DNA from: Streptomyces sp. NBC_00510
GTDB lineage: Bacteria > Actinomycetota > Actinomycetes > Streptomycetales > Streptomycetaceae
Reading direction: 5' to 3'
Assembly: GCA_036013505.1 (NCBI GenBank)
Contig: CP107851.1
Span: forward strand, 2,604,001-2,668,000
DNA length: 64,000 bases
A program made the translations under genes and the position numbers. Under the pieces are notes generated by a model. It did no database searches and was not told where the DNA came from. It was given only the letters and a program-made list of their open reading frames with translations. This document shows, in pieces, positions 1 through 7,861 of the stretch. Each line of letters starts with the position of its first letter. The stretch's first letter is position 1.

Positions 1-67
1 TCGCCGACGGACCCGACTGCACATGCGTCATATCCAGGACGCGCACACCTTCGAGTGCCTTGGTCAC
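1..67 (-). CDS. frc: formyl-CoA:oxalate CoA-transferase paralog, 5' end only
   Basis: Only the first 22 codons lie in the window; the gene runs off the left edge. Read on the minus strand from a GTG at 67 it gives [20 protein letters not shown], the N terminus of a class III CoA-transferase of the Frc type. It matches the complete frc gene at the other end of the window residue for residue. The last 49 nt visible here are identical to that gene; the five differences fall in the first 18 nt. A GAGGTGG ribosome site lies just upstream of the GTG. The family moves CoA from formyl-CoA to oxalate. Whether this copy is complete or functional cannot be seen. Confidence 0.85.
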   Translation of the reverse strand, partial: MTKALEGVRVLDMTHVQSGPSA

Positions 68-118
68 AACGGCCACCTCACAAGTCCAACGACGGGTCGG
101 GAGTGGTGCGTCGGGATC

Positions 119-145
119 CCATACTGCAGATTGCATACCGTATGG
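119..145. promoter_or_regulatory. inverted repeat / operator upstream of the left frc copy
   Basis: CCATAC (119-124) and GTATGG (140-145) form an inverted repeat. Inside it, CATAC-C-GTATG (134-144) is a smaller perfect palindrome. The 12-mer TGCATACCGTAT (132-143) recurs with one change (TGCATACAGTAT) upstream of the frc gene at the right end. It sits about 65-75 nt before the GTG start, as expected for a repressor or activator site. The sequence type resembles GntR/FadR-family operators; that assignment is inference. Confidence 0.55.
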
Positions 146-234
146 AGTAACCATGGTTGCGGCCCGCACGGTGGATGTCCAGAGAACGCGGGCAAAGATT
201 TCCCCCGCGATCCCTATGGATGACCCACGGTCAC

Positions 235-251
235 CGTGTTAAATTAACACG
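235..251. promoter_or_regulatory. perfect palindrome, probable TetR auto-operator
   Basis: CGTGTTAAATTAACACG is a perfect 8-bp inverted repeat around a central A. It is AT-rich in a GC-rich genome and ends 31 nt before the start of the TetR gene. This is the usual place and form of a TetR-family auto-operator, and the site could also act on the divergent frc promoter. Confidence 0.65.
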
Positions 252-282
252 AAGATTCGTTTTTTAATCGAGGGATGAATCC

Positions 283-885
283 ATGCCGAAGGTCACGCAG
301 GAGTACATGGAGGCCCGCCGCCGGCAGATCCTGGACGCGGCGCGCCGCTGCTTCCTGCGGGACGGGTTCCATTCCACGTCCATGCAGGACCTCTTCGCGG
401 AGTCGGGCCTCTCGGCGGGCGCGGTGTACCGGCACTTCGCCAGCAAGAACGAGATGATCACGGCCATCGTCGAGGAGAGCATGCGTGACGTCCTGGCGAT
501 GGTCCACGGTGTCGCCAAGGACCGTCCCAGCAGCTCCGTCGGGGACCTGATGGCCGATGTCTTCGACATCGTGAAGGCCAAGACCGCCGAGCAGAACATC
601 GCCGGGCTGTCCGTGCTGGCCTGGTCCGAATCCCTGCGGAACCCCGCACTGGCGGAGCAGTTCAACGACCTGCTGGCCCAGATGCGCTCCGCCCTCACCG
701 AGGTCATCCGGGAACACCAGCAGAGCGGCACCCTGACGCGTGAGGCCTCCCCCGAGGCGATCGGCGCCGCGCTCCTGTGCACCCTGCCCGGCTACATCCT
801 CCACCTGGCCATGGGTGACTCCGAGGCCGTCGAGGGGGTTCCCGACGCCCTCCGCGCGCTCTGGCCCGATGCGGCACCGTCCTGA
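283..885 (+). CDS. TetR/AcrR-family transcriptional regulator
   Basis: This 200-residue protein has a typical TetR N-terminal helix-turn-helix: RRRQILDAARRCFLRDGFHS at residues 12-31, then a recognition helix with SGLSAGAVYRHFASKNEM at about 45-62. The C-terminal two thirds is a helical ligand domain of normal length. ATG 283 is supported by GAGGGA 7-8 nt upstream. It is divergent from the left frc copy, and a perfect palindrome lies between them, so it probably represses itself and perhaps frc. It converges on the 2-oxoacid dehydrogenase operon. The ligand is unknown. Confidence 0.9.
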   Translation: MPKVTQEYMEARRRQILDAARRCFLRDGFHSTSMQDLFAESGLSAGAVYRHFASKNEMITAIVEESMRDVLAMVHGVAKDRPSSSVGDLMADVFDIVKAKTAEQNIAGLSVLAWSESLRNPALAEQFNDLLAQMRSALTEVIREHQQSGTLTREASPEAIGAALLCTLPGYILHLAMGDSEAVEGVPDALRALWPDAAPS

Positions 886-915
886 CACCGCACCGCGCGC
901 GGCGGGCTGGGGCGC

Positions 916-1449
916 TCAACGCGGCATCGGCCGGCCGGGCATCTCGCGGACCCGGCCCTCCAGGTGCACCCGGCACCGCGTGTGCTCCGGGAGGGCCAGG
1001 TCCCACAGTCCCGCGAGGAACCGCACGTCCACGCCGACCGTCACGGCACGGCCCGGGCCCCGCCCGGCGATGTCCAGCCGGACCAGGGCGGCGACGTCGG
1101 TGATGCCGTTGAGCGTGAGCATCGCGATGAGGGCCCGGCGGGTGCCGGTGTCGTCATAGGGGCGGACAAGCCGCAGCGTCCCACCGGAACCCGCGAGTTG
1201 GCGCCCCAGGTCCGTCCGGCGCCACGATCCGCCGGCCTCGTCCGCGCCGGGTATCCGAAAGCGCACCAGTCCCCCGGCCGGTCCGCCGACGCCATGGCCG
1301 ACGAGGAACGCCTCCTCGAGGTGCAACGGCAGGGACGAGAGGAGCCGGTCGCGGCGCCCGCTGCGCAGCCAGTTGCCGGCCCCGCGGCTGCCGTTGCCGC
1401 CGTCCGGTGGCGGCACTGAGGCATGGGGGATCCGGCGTCCGGGCTTCAT
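916..1449 (-). CDS. conserved hypothetical protein, last gene of the 2-oxoacid dehydrogenase operon
   Basis: I do not recognise this 177-residue protein. Its ATG overlaps the stop codon of the upstream dihydrolipoyl dehydrogenase gene (ATGA), so the two are translationally coupled, and the reading frame has normal third-position GC. The first 45 residues are basic and low in complexity. Residues from about 43 on (LHLEEAFLVGHGVGG and later VTVGVDVRFLAGLWDLAL) look like a folded soluble domain. No signal peptide or membrane segment is visible. By position it should serve the same pathway as the E1-E2-E3 complex, but nothing in the sequence shows how. Confidence 0.65.
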   Translation of the reverse strand: MKPGRRIPHASVPPPDGGNGSRGAGNWLRSGRRDRLLSSLPLHLEEAFLVGHGVGGPAGGLVRFRIPGADEAGGSWRRTDLGRQLAGSGGTLRLVRPYDDTGTRRALIAMLTLNGITDVAALVRLDIAGRGPGRAVTVGVDVRFLAGLWDLALPEHTRCRVHLEGRVREMPGRPMPR

Positions 1450-2825
1450 CCGTGCCTGTGCAAGGGCTTGCCCGCGAGAGCGAGGAACGCCTCCCCCAGG
1501 GCCTCGTTCTGGGTCGGGTGAGCGTGGACGAGGGGGGCGACGTCGCCCGGATGGGCTTCCCAGGCGACCGCGAGCTGTGCCTCCGCGATGAGCTCGCCCA
1601 CCCTCGCACCGACCATGTGGACCCCTACCACCGGGCCGTCCTTCTCACGGACCAGCTTCACGAAGCCGGACGTACCGATGATCTGGCTCTTGCCGTTGCC
1701 CGCCAGGTTGTACTCGACGCTCTCCACCCGGTCGGCACCGAGCTCCTCCTCGGCCTGCGCTTGCGTCAGGCCGACCGACGCGACCTCCGGGTCGCAGTAG
1801 GTGACGCGGGGGATGTGTGCTTCGGCGATCGGTGCCGGGGCCAGACCGGCGATCTCCTCCGCGACGAAGATCCCGTGCTGGAAGCCGCGGTGCGCGAGTT
1901 GGAGACCTTCGACGACGTCCCCGACGGCGTAGACACCGGGTACCCGGGTCCGGAGGCCGGCGTCGACCTCGACGAATCCGCGGTCCAGCGTCACTCCGAC
2001 GTCCTCGAAGCCCATGCCGGCCGTGCGGGGTCCCCGCCCGACGGCGACCAGCAGGACCTCGGCCTCCAGGGCCTCGCCCGCCTCGAGACCGACGAAGACC
2101 CCGCTCGCGCTCTGCTCGACGGCGGCGACCCGGACGCCGGTGCGCACGGTGACCCCACGTCGCCGGAAGGCACGCTCCAGGGCCTTGCCGCAGGACCGGT
2201 CCTCGTTCGGGACCAGGCTCGGGAGCGCCTCGACGATGGTCACGTCGACGCCGAACGAGCGCCACAGGCTCGCGAACTCGACACCGATGACACCGCCACC
2301 CAGGATGATGGCGCTGCGCGGAAGCTCCGGCAGGGAGAGCGCCTCCGTCGACGACAGGATCCGACCGCCGAACTCCAGCCCCGGCAGGCTGCGGGCCACG
2401 GACCCGGTGGCCAGGACCACGGCGTGCGCCGCGCAGTAGTCGACCTCACCGACCCGCACGGCCGTCGGCGACACCAGGTGCCCGCGTCCCCGGACCAAAG
2501 TCACGTCATGGGCCGCGACGAGTCCTTGCAGCCCCTTGTACAGGCGGTCCACGACGCCGTCGCGATAGGCGTACACGCCGGGGACGTCGATGCCCTCGAA
2601 GGAGGCACGGACGCCGATCGACGCGGCGTGCCGGGACAGTTCGGCGACCTCGGCGGCGTGCAGCAGGGCCTTGGTCGGGATGCAGCCGCTGTGCAGGCAC
2701 GTTCCGCCGAGCTTGTCCTCCTCGACGAGGGCGACGCTGAATCCCAGTTCCGCGCCACGGAGCGCGGTGGCGTAACCTCCCGATCCACCGCCGAGGACGA
2801 CGAGGTCGAAAGTGCTCTCCGTCAT
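1446..2825 (-). CDS. lpd: dihydrolipoyl dehydrogenase (E3)
   Basis: This flavoprotein reoxidises dihydrolipoyl groups on E2 with NAD+. The 459-residue length fits the family. The N terminus has the FAD-binding GGGSGGYATALRGAELG, followed by the redox disulfide motif GGTCLHSGCIPTK (two Cys separated by four residues). A second Rossmann motif, ILGGGVIGVEFASLW, binds NAD. The C-terminal interface domain ends with HAHPTQNEALGEAFLAL, whose His-Pro-Thr and Glu are the usual active-site acid/base elements. It is the third gene after E1 and E2 on the minus strand and is coupled to a small hypothetical gene by an ATGA overlap. Confidence 0.96.
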   Translation of the reverse strand: MTESTFDLVVLGGGSGGYATALRGAELGFSVALVEEDKLGGTCLHSGCIPTKALLHAAEVAELSRHAASIGVRASFEGIDVPGVYAYRDGVVDRLYKGLQGLVAAHDVTLVRGRGHLVSPTAVRVGEVDYCAAHAVVLATGSVARSLPGLEFGGRILSSTEALSLPELPRSAIILGGGVIGVEFASLWRSFGVDVTIVEALPSLVPNEDRSCGKALERAFRRRGVTVRTGVRVAAVEQSASGVFVGLEAGEALEAEVLLVAVGRGPRTAGMGFEDVGVTLDRGFVEVDAGLRTRVPGVYAVGDVVEGLQLAHRGFQHGIFVAEEIAGLAPAPIAEAHIPRVTYCDPEVASVGLTQAQAEEELGADRVESVEYNLAGNGKSQIIGTSGFVKLVREKDGPVVGVHMVGARVGELIAEAQLAVAWEAHPGDVAPLVHAHPTQNEALGEAFLALAGKPLHRHG

Positions 2826-2859
2826 GCCGCGTTCTCCTTCTCCTCGCGTTCGCCGGTGT

Positions 2860-4119
2860 TCACAGCAGGATCCGGAGCGGGTGTTCGAGCACGTCCACGA
2901 ACTCCTTCAGCCACTCGGCCGCGGTGGCGCCGTCCACCGCCCTGTGGTCGACGGCGAGGGTCAGCCGCAGGACGGACGCGACGTCGACCGCACCGTCCTC
3001 GACGACCGCTTCCTGCCGCACCGCGCCGACGGCCAGGATCGCGGCCTGCGGCGGGTTGATGATCGCCGCGAAGTCCTCGGTGCCGTACATGCCGAGGTTG
3101 GTGATCGAGATCGTGCCGCCCTCCAGTTCGTCCTGCCGGAGCTGGCGCTCCTTCGCGCGGGCGATCACGTCCTTCGTCGCCGCGGCGACGCCGCTCATCG
3201 ACAGGGACTGCACACCGCGGACCACCGGGGTGACCAGACCGCCGTCGGTGGCGACGGCCACGGCGATGTCGACGTCCGAGAAGTGCCGGATCGAGGTGTC
3301 GTCCCACTGCACGTTCATCGCGGGAACGCCCGTGTGCGCGGACGCGATCGCCTTGACGAGCAGGTCGTTGACCGACACCCGCACGCCCTGACCGGCGTTG
3401 ATCTGCTGCCGCAGTGCGAGCAGCGCGTCGACGCGTGCGCTCCCGCGCAGATAGAAGTGCGGCGTGTTCCGCTTGCTCTCCGTCAGCCGGCGGGCGATGG
3501 CCGCCCGCATCCGCGTGTTGGGGACGTCCACGAAGCGCGCGCCGGCCGCGGGGGCCGGACGGGTCGCGTTCTCCGCCCCGGTCTTCGCCGACGCGGTCGC
3601 CTCCTCCTGCTGGGCCGGCCGGGCGGCGGCCGCCTCGACGTCGGTGCGCCGGATGCGTCCGCGCGGGCCGCTCCCCGTCACGGCGTTCAGATCGACGCCG
3701 AGTTCGCGTGCGAGACGTCGCGCCAGCGGACTGGCGAAGAGGCGCTCGCCCCCGTCGCGTGCCGCCCCGGTGGGCGCCGGAGCGACCGCGCCCGCCGGCG
3801 CCGAGGCCGCGGAGGCGGCCACGGGAGCCTCTCCGCCGCCCAGCGAGGCCACCAGTTCGTCGACCGCGGACGCCGGCTCGTGCGGCGCTCCCCAGACCGC
3901 GATGGGCGTACCCACCGGCACCGTGGTGCCCGCGTCCACCAGGAGGCGCAGGAGGACGCCGTCGCTCTCGGCCTCCACGTCGACCACGGCCTTCTCGGTC
4001 TCCACCGTGACGATCGAGTCGCCCGCCGAATAGGGGGTGTTCACACCGACGTTCCAGCACTCCAGGATCGCCTCCGCGGTGTTGGCGGCGATCTCGGGCA
4101 TGCGCAGCAGCTCAGCCAT
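2860..4119 (-). CDS. dihydrolipoamide acyltransferase (E2) of a 2-oxoacid dehydrogenase complex
   Basis: This core subunit carries the acyl group on a lipoyl arm and passes it to CoA. The 419 residues show one lipoyl domain at about 1-77 with the lipoylated Lys in VETEKAVVDVE (Lys43), then an Ala/Pro-rich linker. A peripheral subunit-binding domain follows at about 128-163 (FASPLARRLARELGVDL), and the catalytic domain ends with HRAVDG at 392-397, the conserved His-x3-Asp-Gly motif. The start overlaps the E1 stop by 8 nt. A single lipoyl domain is usual for acetoin or branched-chain complexes. The true acyl substrate is not evident. Confidence 0.94.
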   Translation of the reverse strand: MAELLRMPEIAANTAEAILECWNVGVNTPYSAGDSIVTVETEKAVVDVEAESDGVLLRLLVDAGTTVPVGTPIAVWGAPHEPASAVDELVASLGGGEAPVAASAASAPAGAVAPAPTGAARDGGERLFASPLARRLARELGVDLNAVTGSGPRGRIRRTDVEAAAARPAQQEEATASAKTGAENATRPAPAAGARFVDVPNTRMRAAIARRLTESKRNTPHFYLRGSARVDALLALRQQINAGQGVRVSVNDLLVKAIASAHTGVPAMNVQWDDTSIRHFSDVDIAVAVATDGGLVTPVVRGVQSLSMSGVAAATKDVIARAKERQLRQDELEGGTISITNLGMYGTEDFAAIINPPQAAILAVGAVRQEAVVEDGAVDVASVLRLTLAVDHRAVDGATAAEWLKEFVDVLEHPLRILL

Positions 4120-6301
4120 TGTTCTGCCCCCGCGTGATCTCGCGGAGCTTGGCGACGACTTCCTCCGTGGAGGCGAACGCGGCGCGTTCCAGCACCTTGC
4201 TGATGCTCGGCGACGCCTCGCCGCCCGTCACCCGTTCGATCGGGGCGTCGAGCCAGTCGAACAGCCGTCGATGGATCTCGTCCGCGAGCCAGCCGCCGTA
4301 GGAGGTGCCGAGGGCGCCCTGCTCGGCGATGAGCACGTTGTTGGTCTTCCGCACCGATCGCGTGATCGTGTCCCAGTCCAGGCTGGCCCGGTCCAGCCAG
4401 CGCAGGTCGACGACCTCGGCGTCCACTCCCGTCCGCTCGACGGCCTCCAGCACGGCCGGCGTCATCGCGAGATAGGTGAGGATGGTCAGGGCAGCGCCCT
4501 CACGGCGTACGGCGGCCTTGCCGACCGGCAGGTGGTGGTCGTGGTTGTCCGGCAGTCCCGGACCGGTCGAGTTGTACAGATCGACGTGTTCGAGGACCAC
4601 GACTGGGTCGTCGCAGGCCAGGGCGGTGTTCATCAGGCCGACGTAGTCGAACGGCGTCGACGGCGCGACGATGCGCCAGCCCGGCGCCGTCGCGAAGATG
4701 CCGGCCGGGTCCATCGAGTGCTGCGACCCGTAGCCGGTGCCGGTGGCGACCTTGCTGCGCAGGACGAACGGCACCTTGCCCTCGCCTCCGAACATGTGGC
4801 GGGCCTTCCCGATCTGGTTGAACAGCTGGTCCGCCGCCACCCACATGAAGTCGGCGTACATGAACTCCACGATCGGGCGGAACCGGCCGTCCAGGGCCAG
4901 TCCTCCCCCGAGGCCGGCGAACGCGTTCTCCGATATCGGCGTCCCGATCACGCGGTCGGGGAACGCCTCGCTCAGGCCGCGGGTGGCGCCGTTGGTGCCG
5001 CCGTTGAGGCGGTGCACGTCCTCCCCCATCACCACGACGCGTGGATCGGTCTCCAGCCGGCGCCCCATCACCCCGGCGACGGCGCCGATGAACGTGACGT
5101 CGGTCAGGTCGCCGGCGAAGTCCCCGGCGTCGGTGAACTCGATCCCGGCCAGCTCCGACAGGTCGCCCCGGACGCCCTCGTCGACGAACGCCGGGTCCGG
5201 CCACTCCGAGGGCACGATCCGCCGCTCACCCGGCTTGCCGCCCGGCCGCGGTTCGAGGATGACGTCGCCGAGCTCGATCATGAGGCCCTTGGCGCGCTCG
5301 ATCGTCTCGGCGACCGCCTTCTTGGTGAGGATCCTGCGGCGCACCAGGTGTCGCACGATGGTGTCGAGGGGGTCGCGGGCACGCCACTGCGCCTCCTCCT
5401 CCCTGGTCCGGTAGCGGAACGCCGAACCGGCGAAGGGACCGTTCTGGTGGAAGTAGCGGTAGACATCGGCCTCGATCATCGTCGGGCCGTCGCCGCCCCG
5501 CATGTGCGTGAGGGCCTGCTGCGTCACGAGGTGCACGGCCAGCGGATCCATGCCGTCGACCTTCCAGCTCCGGATGCCGAAACCCGGGCCGCGGCCGGAC
5601 AGCCGCGGCTCCGCGGTGACTTCGGATACGTGGGTGGACACGGCGTACAGGTTGTTCTCGACGAAGAAGCACAGGGGCAGTGACCACGCCGCCGCGAGGT
5701 TGAGGGTCTCCAGCGTGGATCCGATGTTGATCGCGCCGTCGCCGAAGAACGTGAAGGCCACCGCGTCGGTGCCGGCCTCCTTGTGCGCCCAGGCGGAACC
5801 GGCCGCGAGCGGTACGCCCCCGCCGACGATCGCGTTCGTCCCGATCGCGCCGGCCTCGTGCCACTGCAGGTGCATGCTGCCGCCCCGGCCGTGGCTGAAG
5901 CCGCGGTCCAGTCCGCAGATCTCGCGCAGACTGCGCAGGAGCACGGCCCGCACGTCCTCGGGGAACGGCTTCGTCGGCTCGATGCCCTTCGGATGCAGAT
6001 GGGCGAGCGCCTTGGCGAGGAACTGGTGATGACCGCGGTGCGAGCCGTTCACGGTGTCCTGCGACGTCAGGGCGAAGCACGCGCCGACCGCCCCGCCCTC
6101 CTGGCCGATGCTGGAGTGCGCGGGACCGTGGATGAGCCCGTCCGCGGCGAGCTCCAGGACGTACTCCTCGAAGGTCCGGATCAGCACCAGCTGGCTGAAC
6201 ATGCCCGTCAGGAGGTCCGGAGCCGCGGCGTCCCAGTCGTCCTGGGTGACGACGAACTCCGACCACGCGGCGTTGGCTTCGAGTGTGTTTTCCGCAGGCA
6301 T
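4112..6301 (-). CDS. 2-oxoacid dehydrogenase E1, alpha and beta subunits fused
   Basis: This thiamine-diphosphate enzyme decarboxylates a 2-oxo acid and acylates E2. In most bacteria of this class alpha and beta are separate genes; here one 729-residue chain holds both. The alpha half (about 1-330) has the TPP/Mg motif from FFGDGAINIG (GDG at 187-189) to ENN at 215-217. The beta half starts near residue 385 (VTFIGAVAGVMGRRL) and contains GTPISENAFAGLGGGLAL and the YADFMWVAADQL region. ATG 6301 has a GAAGGGGG site. The gene heads an operon E1-E2-E3-hypothetical, transcribed away from the VOC-GntR pair, with a TTGGATCCAA palindrome in the shared promoter. Acetoin, branched-chain or another 2-oxo substrate are all possible. 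Confidence 0.93.
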   Translation of the reverse strand: MPAENTLEANAAWSEFVVTQDDWDAAAPDLLTGMFSQLVLIRTFEEYVLELAADGLIHGPAHSSIGQEGGAVGACFALTSQDTVNGSHRGHHQFLAKALAHLHPKGIEPTKPFPEDVRAVLLRSLREICGLDRGFSHGRGGSMHLQWHEAGAIGTNAIVGGGVPLAAGSAWAHKEAGTDAVAFTFFGDGAINIGSTLETLNLAAAWSLPLCFFVENNLYAVSTHVSEVTAEPRLSGRGPGFGIRSWKVDGMDPLAVHLVTQQALTHMRGGDGPTMIEADVYRYFHQNGPFAGSAFRYRTREEEAQWRARDPLDTIVRHLVRRRILTKKAVAETIERAKGLMIELGDVILEPRPGGKPGERRIVPSEWPDPAFVDEGVRGDLSELAGIEFTDAGDFAGDLTDVTFIGAVAGVMGRRLETDPRVVVMGEDVHRLNGGTNGATRGLSEAFPDRVIGTPISENAFAGLGGGLALDGRFRPIVEFMYADFMWVAADQLFNQIGKARHMFGGEGKVPFVLRSKVATGTGYGSQHSMDPAGIFATAPGWRIVAPSTPFDYVGLMNTALACDDPVVVLEHVDLYNSTGPGLPDNHDHHLPVGKAAVRREGAALTILTYLAMTPAVLEAVERTGVDAEVVDLRWLDRASLDWDTITRSVRKTNNVLIAEQGALGTSYGGWLADEIHRRLFDWLDAPIERVTGGEASPSISKVLERAAFASTEEVVAKLREITRGQNNG

Positions 6302-6348
6302 CGGGTGCCCCCTTCGATCAACCGGAGTGCATCGACCCTGTCACAGAG

Positions 6349-6358
6349 TTGGATCCAA
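6349..6358. promoter_or_regulatory. GntR-type operator, site A
   Basis: TTGGATCCAA is a perfect 10-bp palindrome in the 133-bp gap between the divergent E1 operon (start 6301) and the VOC-GntR genes (start 6435). It is the best match in a set of similar sites ahead of other units in this island. The likely binder is the FCD-type GntR regulator encoded two genes away. Confidence 0.7.
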
Positions 6359-6411
6359 TGACAAGGTTCTGCTCGACAGATTGCCGCACGGACGGGACCA
6401 TTGCGGCAGTG

Positions 6412-6423
6412 TTCGGATCCAAA
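6412..6423. promoter_or_regulatory. GntR-type operator, site B, overlapping a ribosome site
   Basis: TTCGGATCCAAA is a near-palindrome with one mismatched pair. It ends inside AAAGGAGGAA (6421-6430), the ribosome site of the VOC gene at 6435. A regulator bound here would block the VOC-GntR transcript, fitting autoregulation of the GntR gene. Confidence 0.6.
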
Positions 6424-6434
6424 GGAGGAAGATC

Positions 6435-6947
6435 ATGACTCTGCCCGGCCTCATGCGCCTGGACCACATCGGCTTCACGGTGCCGGACCTGGACCAGGCG
6501 CACGCATGGCTCGTGGACGTCCTCGGCTGCGAGTACCTGTACTCGATCGGCCCGTTCAGCGCGACGGACGACTGGATGGCGGAGCACCTGAACGTGGACG
6601 CGCGCACGGTCATGCGCCGGCTGAGCTTCTACCGGTGCGGCGAGCAGGCGGTGTTCGAGGTCTTCGCGTACCAGGCGGACGCGCAGCGGAAGGCCGTCCC
6701 GCGCAACAGCGACGTCGGCGGCCACCATGTCGCGCTGTACGTCGAAGACCTCGACGACGCGGTGTCGTTCCTGAGGGCGAGGGGCGTTCCCGTGCTCGGC
6801 GACCCGACCGCCAGCGCCGGGCCATCACAGGGGCAGCGGTGGGTCTACTTCCTCTCGCCGTGGGGGATGCAGTTCGAGCTGGTGTCGTATCCTGAGGGCA
6901 AGGCCTTCGACCGCGACCCGTCACAGTTCAGAGGTGACCGCTCTTGA
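6435..6947 (+). CDS. VOC-superfamily (glyoxalase/dioxygenase fold) protein
   Basis: The 170-residue protein shows two vicinal-oxygen-chelate half-motifs. The first begins LMRLDHIGFTVPDLDQAHAW, with a candidate metal His at residue 11. The second begins GGHHVALYVEDLDDAVSFL, with His at about 97-98, and ends with MQFELVSYP, where the Glu is the usual last ligand. Members of this fold include glyoxalases, epimerases, extradiol dioxygenases and resistance proteins, so the reaction is not fixed by sequence. AAAGGAGGAA lies 5 nt before ATG 6435. Its stop overlaps the TTG start of the GntR gene (TTGA), so the two form one unit. Confidence 0.88.
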   Translation: MTLPGLMRLDHIGFTVPDLDQAHAWLVDVLGCEYLYSIGPFSATDDWMAEHLNVDARTVMRRLSFYRCGEQAVFEVFAYQADAQRKAVPRNSDVGGHHVALYVEDLDDAVSFLRARGVPVLGDPTASAGPSQGQRWVYFLSPWGMQFELVSYPEGKAFDRDPSQFRGDRS

Positions 6948-7627
6948 CCCCCGCGCAAGCTCGCGATCCGCGCGGGTCGGACAGCGTCAGGAGCCAGCAC
7001 ATCGCGGGCATCCTCCGCGAGGAGATCCTCGCCGGCCATCTGACGCCCGGCACCTGGTTGCGCCAGGACGAGATCGCGGCGCGCCTCGGCACGAGCCGGA
7101 TCCCGGTCCGCGAAGCACTGCGGATCCTGGAGTCCGACGGCCTCACCGAGTCGTTCCCCAACCGGGGCTCCCGGGTGCCGATGCTCAGCCTCCAAGAGGT
7201 GAACACCTACTACCGGATGCGCGAGCGCCTCGAGCCACTGACCCTGGTCGAGTCCCTCCCCCATCTCGCCGATCACCAGATCGAGCGCCTGGAAAGCCTC
7301 CAGGACGAGATCGAGAACCAGGGCGACGTCAGCCGGTTCCTCCTGCTGGACCGCGAGTTCCACATGACCACCTACGCGGGGTGCCCCAGCGACCACCTGC
7401 TGGCCATCACCGAGCGGCTCTGGAACTCCACCCAGCACTACCGCCGTGCGTTCATGGTGCTCGCCGACCCGGACCGGGCCACCATCGTCAACGCCGAGCA
7501 CCGGCTGATCCTCGACGCCGTACGGCGCCGCGATCCCGAGGACGGCGAGCGGTACCTGACCGGGCACATCCGTCGCACGAGGGTCCAACTCACGGCGCAC
7601 CCGGAACTCTTCACCGAGAAGCACTGA
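6944..7627 (+). CDS. GntR-family (FadR/FCD) transcriptional regulator, probable master regulator of the island
   Basis: This 227-residue protein has an N-terminal winged helix: LREEILAGHLTPGTWLRQDE, then LGTSRIPVREALRILESDGL at about 46-65. The C-terminal FCD ligand domain contains Asp and His residues (DREFHMTTYAG and later EHRLILDAVRRRD) of the kind that bind metal and carboxylic-acid ligands. TTG 6944 overlaps the VOC stop by 4 nt and follows GAGGTGA at 6931. FCD regulators usually answer to small organic acids and bind short palindromes. The TTGGATCCAA-like sites ahead of the E1 operon, its own operon, the aldehyde dehydrogenase, the SDR/M24 gap and the NrtS-like operon make it the natural candidate. 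Confidence 0.92.
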   Translation: MTPAQARDPRGSDSVRSQHIAGILREEILAGHLTPGTWLRQDEIAARLGTSRIPVREALRILESDGLTESFPNRGSRVPMLSLQEVNTYYRMRERLEPLTLVESLPHLADHQIERLESLQDEIENQGDVSRFLLLDREFHMTTYAGCPSDHLLAITERLWNSTQHYRRAFMVLADPDRATIVNAEHRLILDAVRRRDPEDGERYLTGHIRRTRVQLTAHPELFTEKH

Positions 7628-7632
7628 CGCGA

Positions 7633-7673
7633 GCGGGACACCGGAGCTCCCGAGGAGCGAACCGGCGTCCCGC
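7633..7673. terminator. hairpin after the GntR gene
   Basis: GCGGGACACCGG (7633-7644) pairs with CCGGCGTCCCGC (7662-7673) with one mismatch, just past the GntR stop. No U-run follows, as is common in Streptomyces terminators. Confidence 0.55.
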
Positions 7674-7735
7674 CCTGCGCGGAGCACGCTCGGCCGCGCG
7701 TTCCGAACCCCCGGTCCCGGCAGCGATACCCGCGC

Positions 7736-7824
7736 TTGAATGTATCCAACTTGAGGCGATGAAGGACGCACGCGCCACAACACCCTTGGCACACCATCCC
7801 GGTGGAGCCTACAGTGGATCCAAT
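7736..7824. promoter_or_regulatory. promoter region of aldehyde dehydrogenase with GntR-type sites C and D
   Basis: Two partial copies of the island palindrome lie upstream of the GTG at 7862. TGTATCCAA (7741-7749) is the weaker. GTGGATCCAAT (7814-7824) keeps the TGGATCCA core and ends 38 nt before the start codon, within the expected core promoter. Paired sites suggest cooperative repression. Confidence 0.55.
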
Positions 7825-7861
7825 CAAGGCTCATGGATGCCCACGCCACGAGGAGAGCGCC

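Noticed and set aside
1407-3059. 550-codon plus frame antisense to lpd and the E2 gene
   Set aside because: No family features; the minus-strand genes carry full catalytic motifs.
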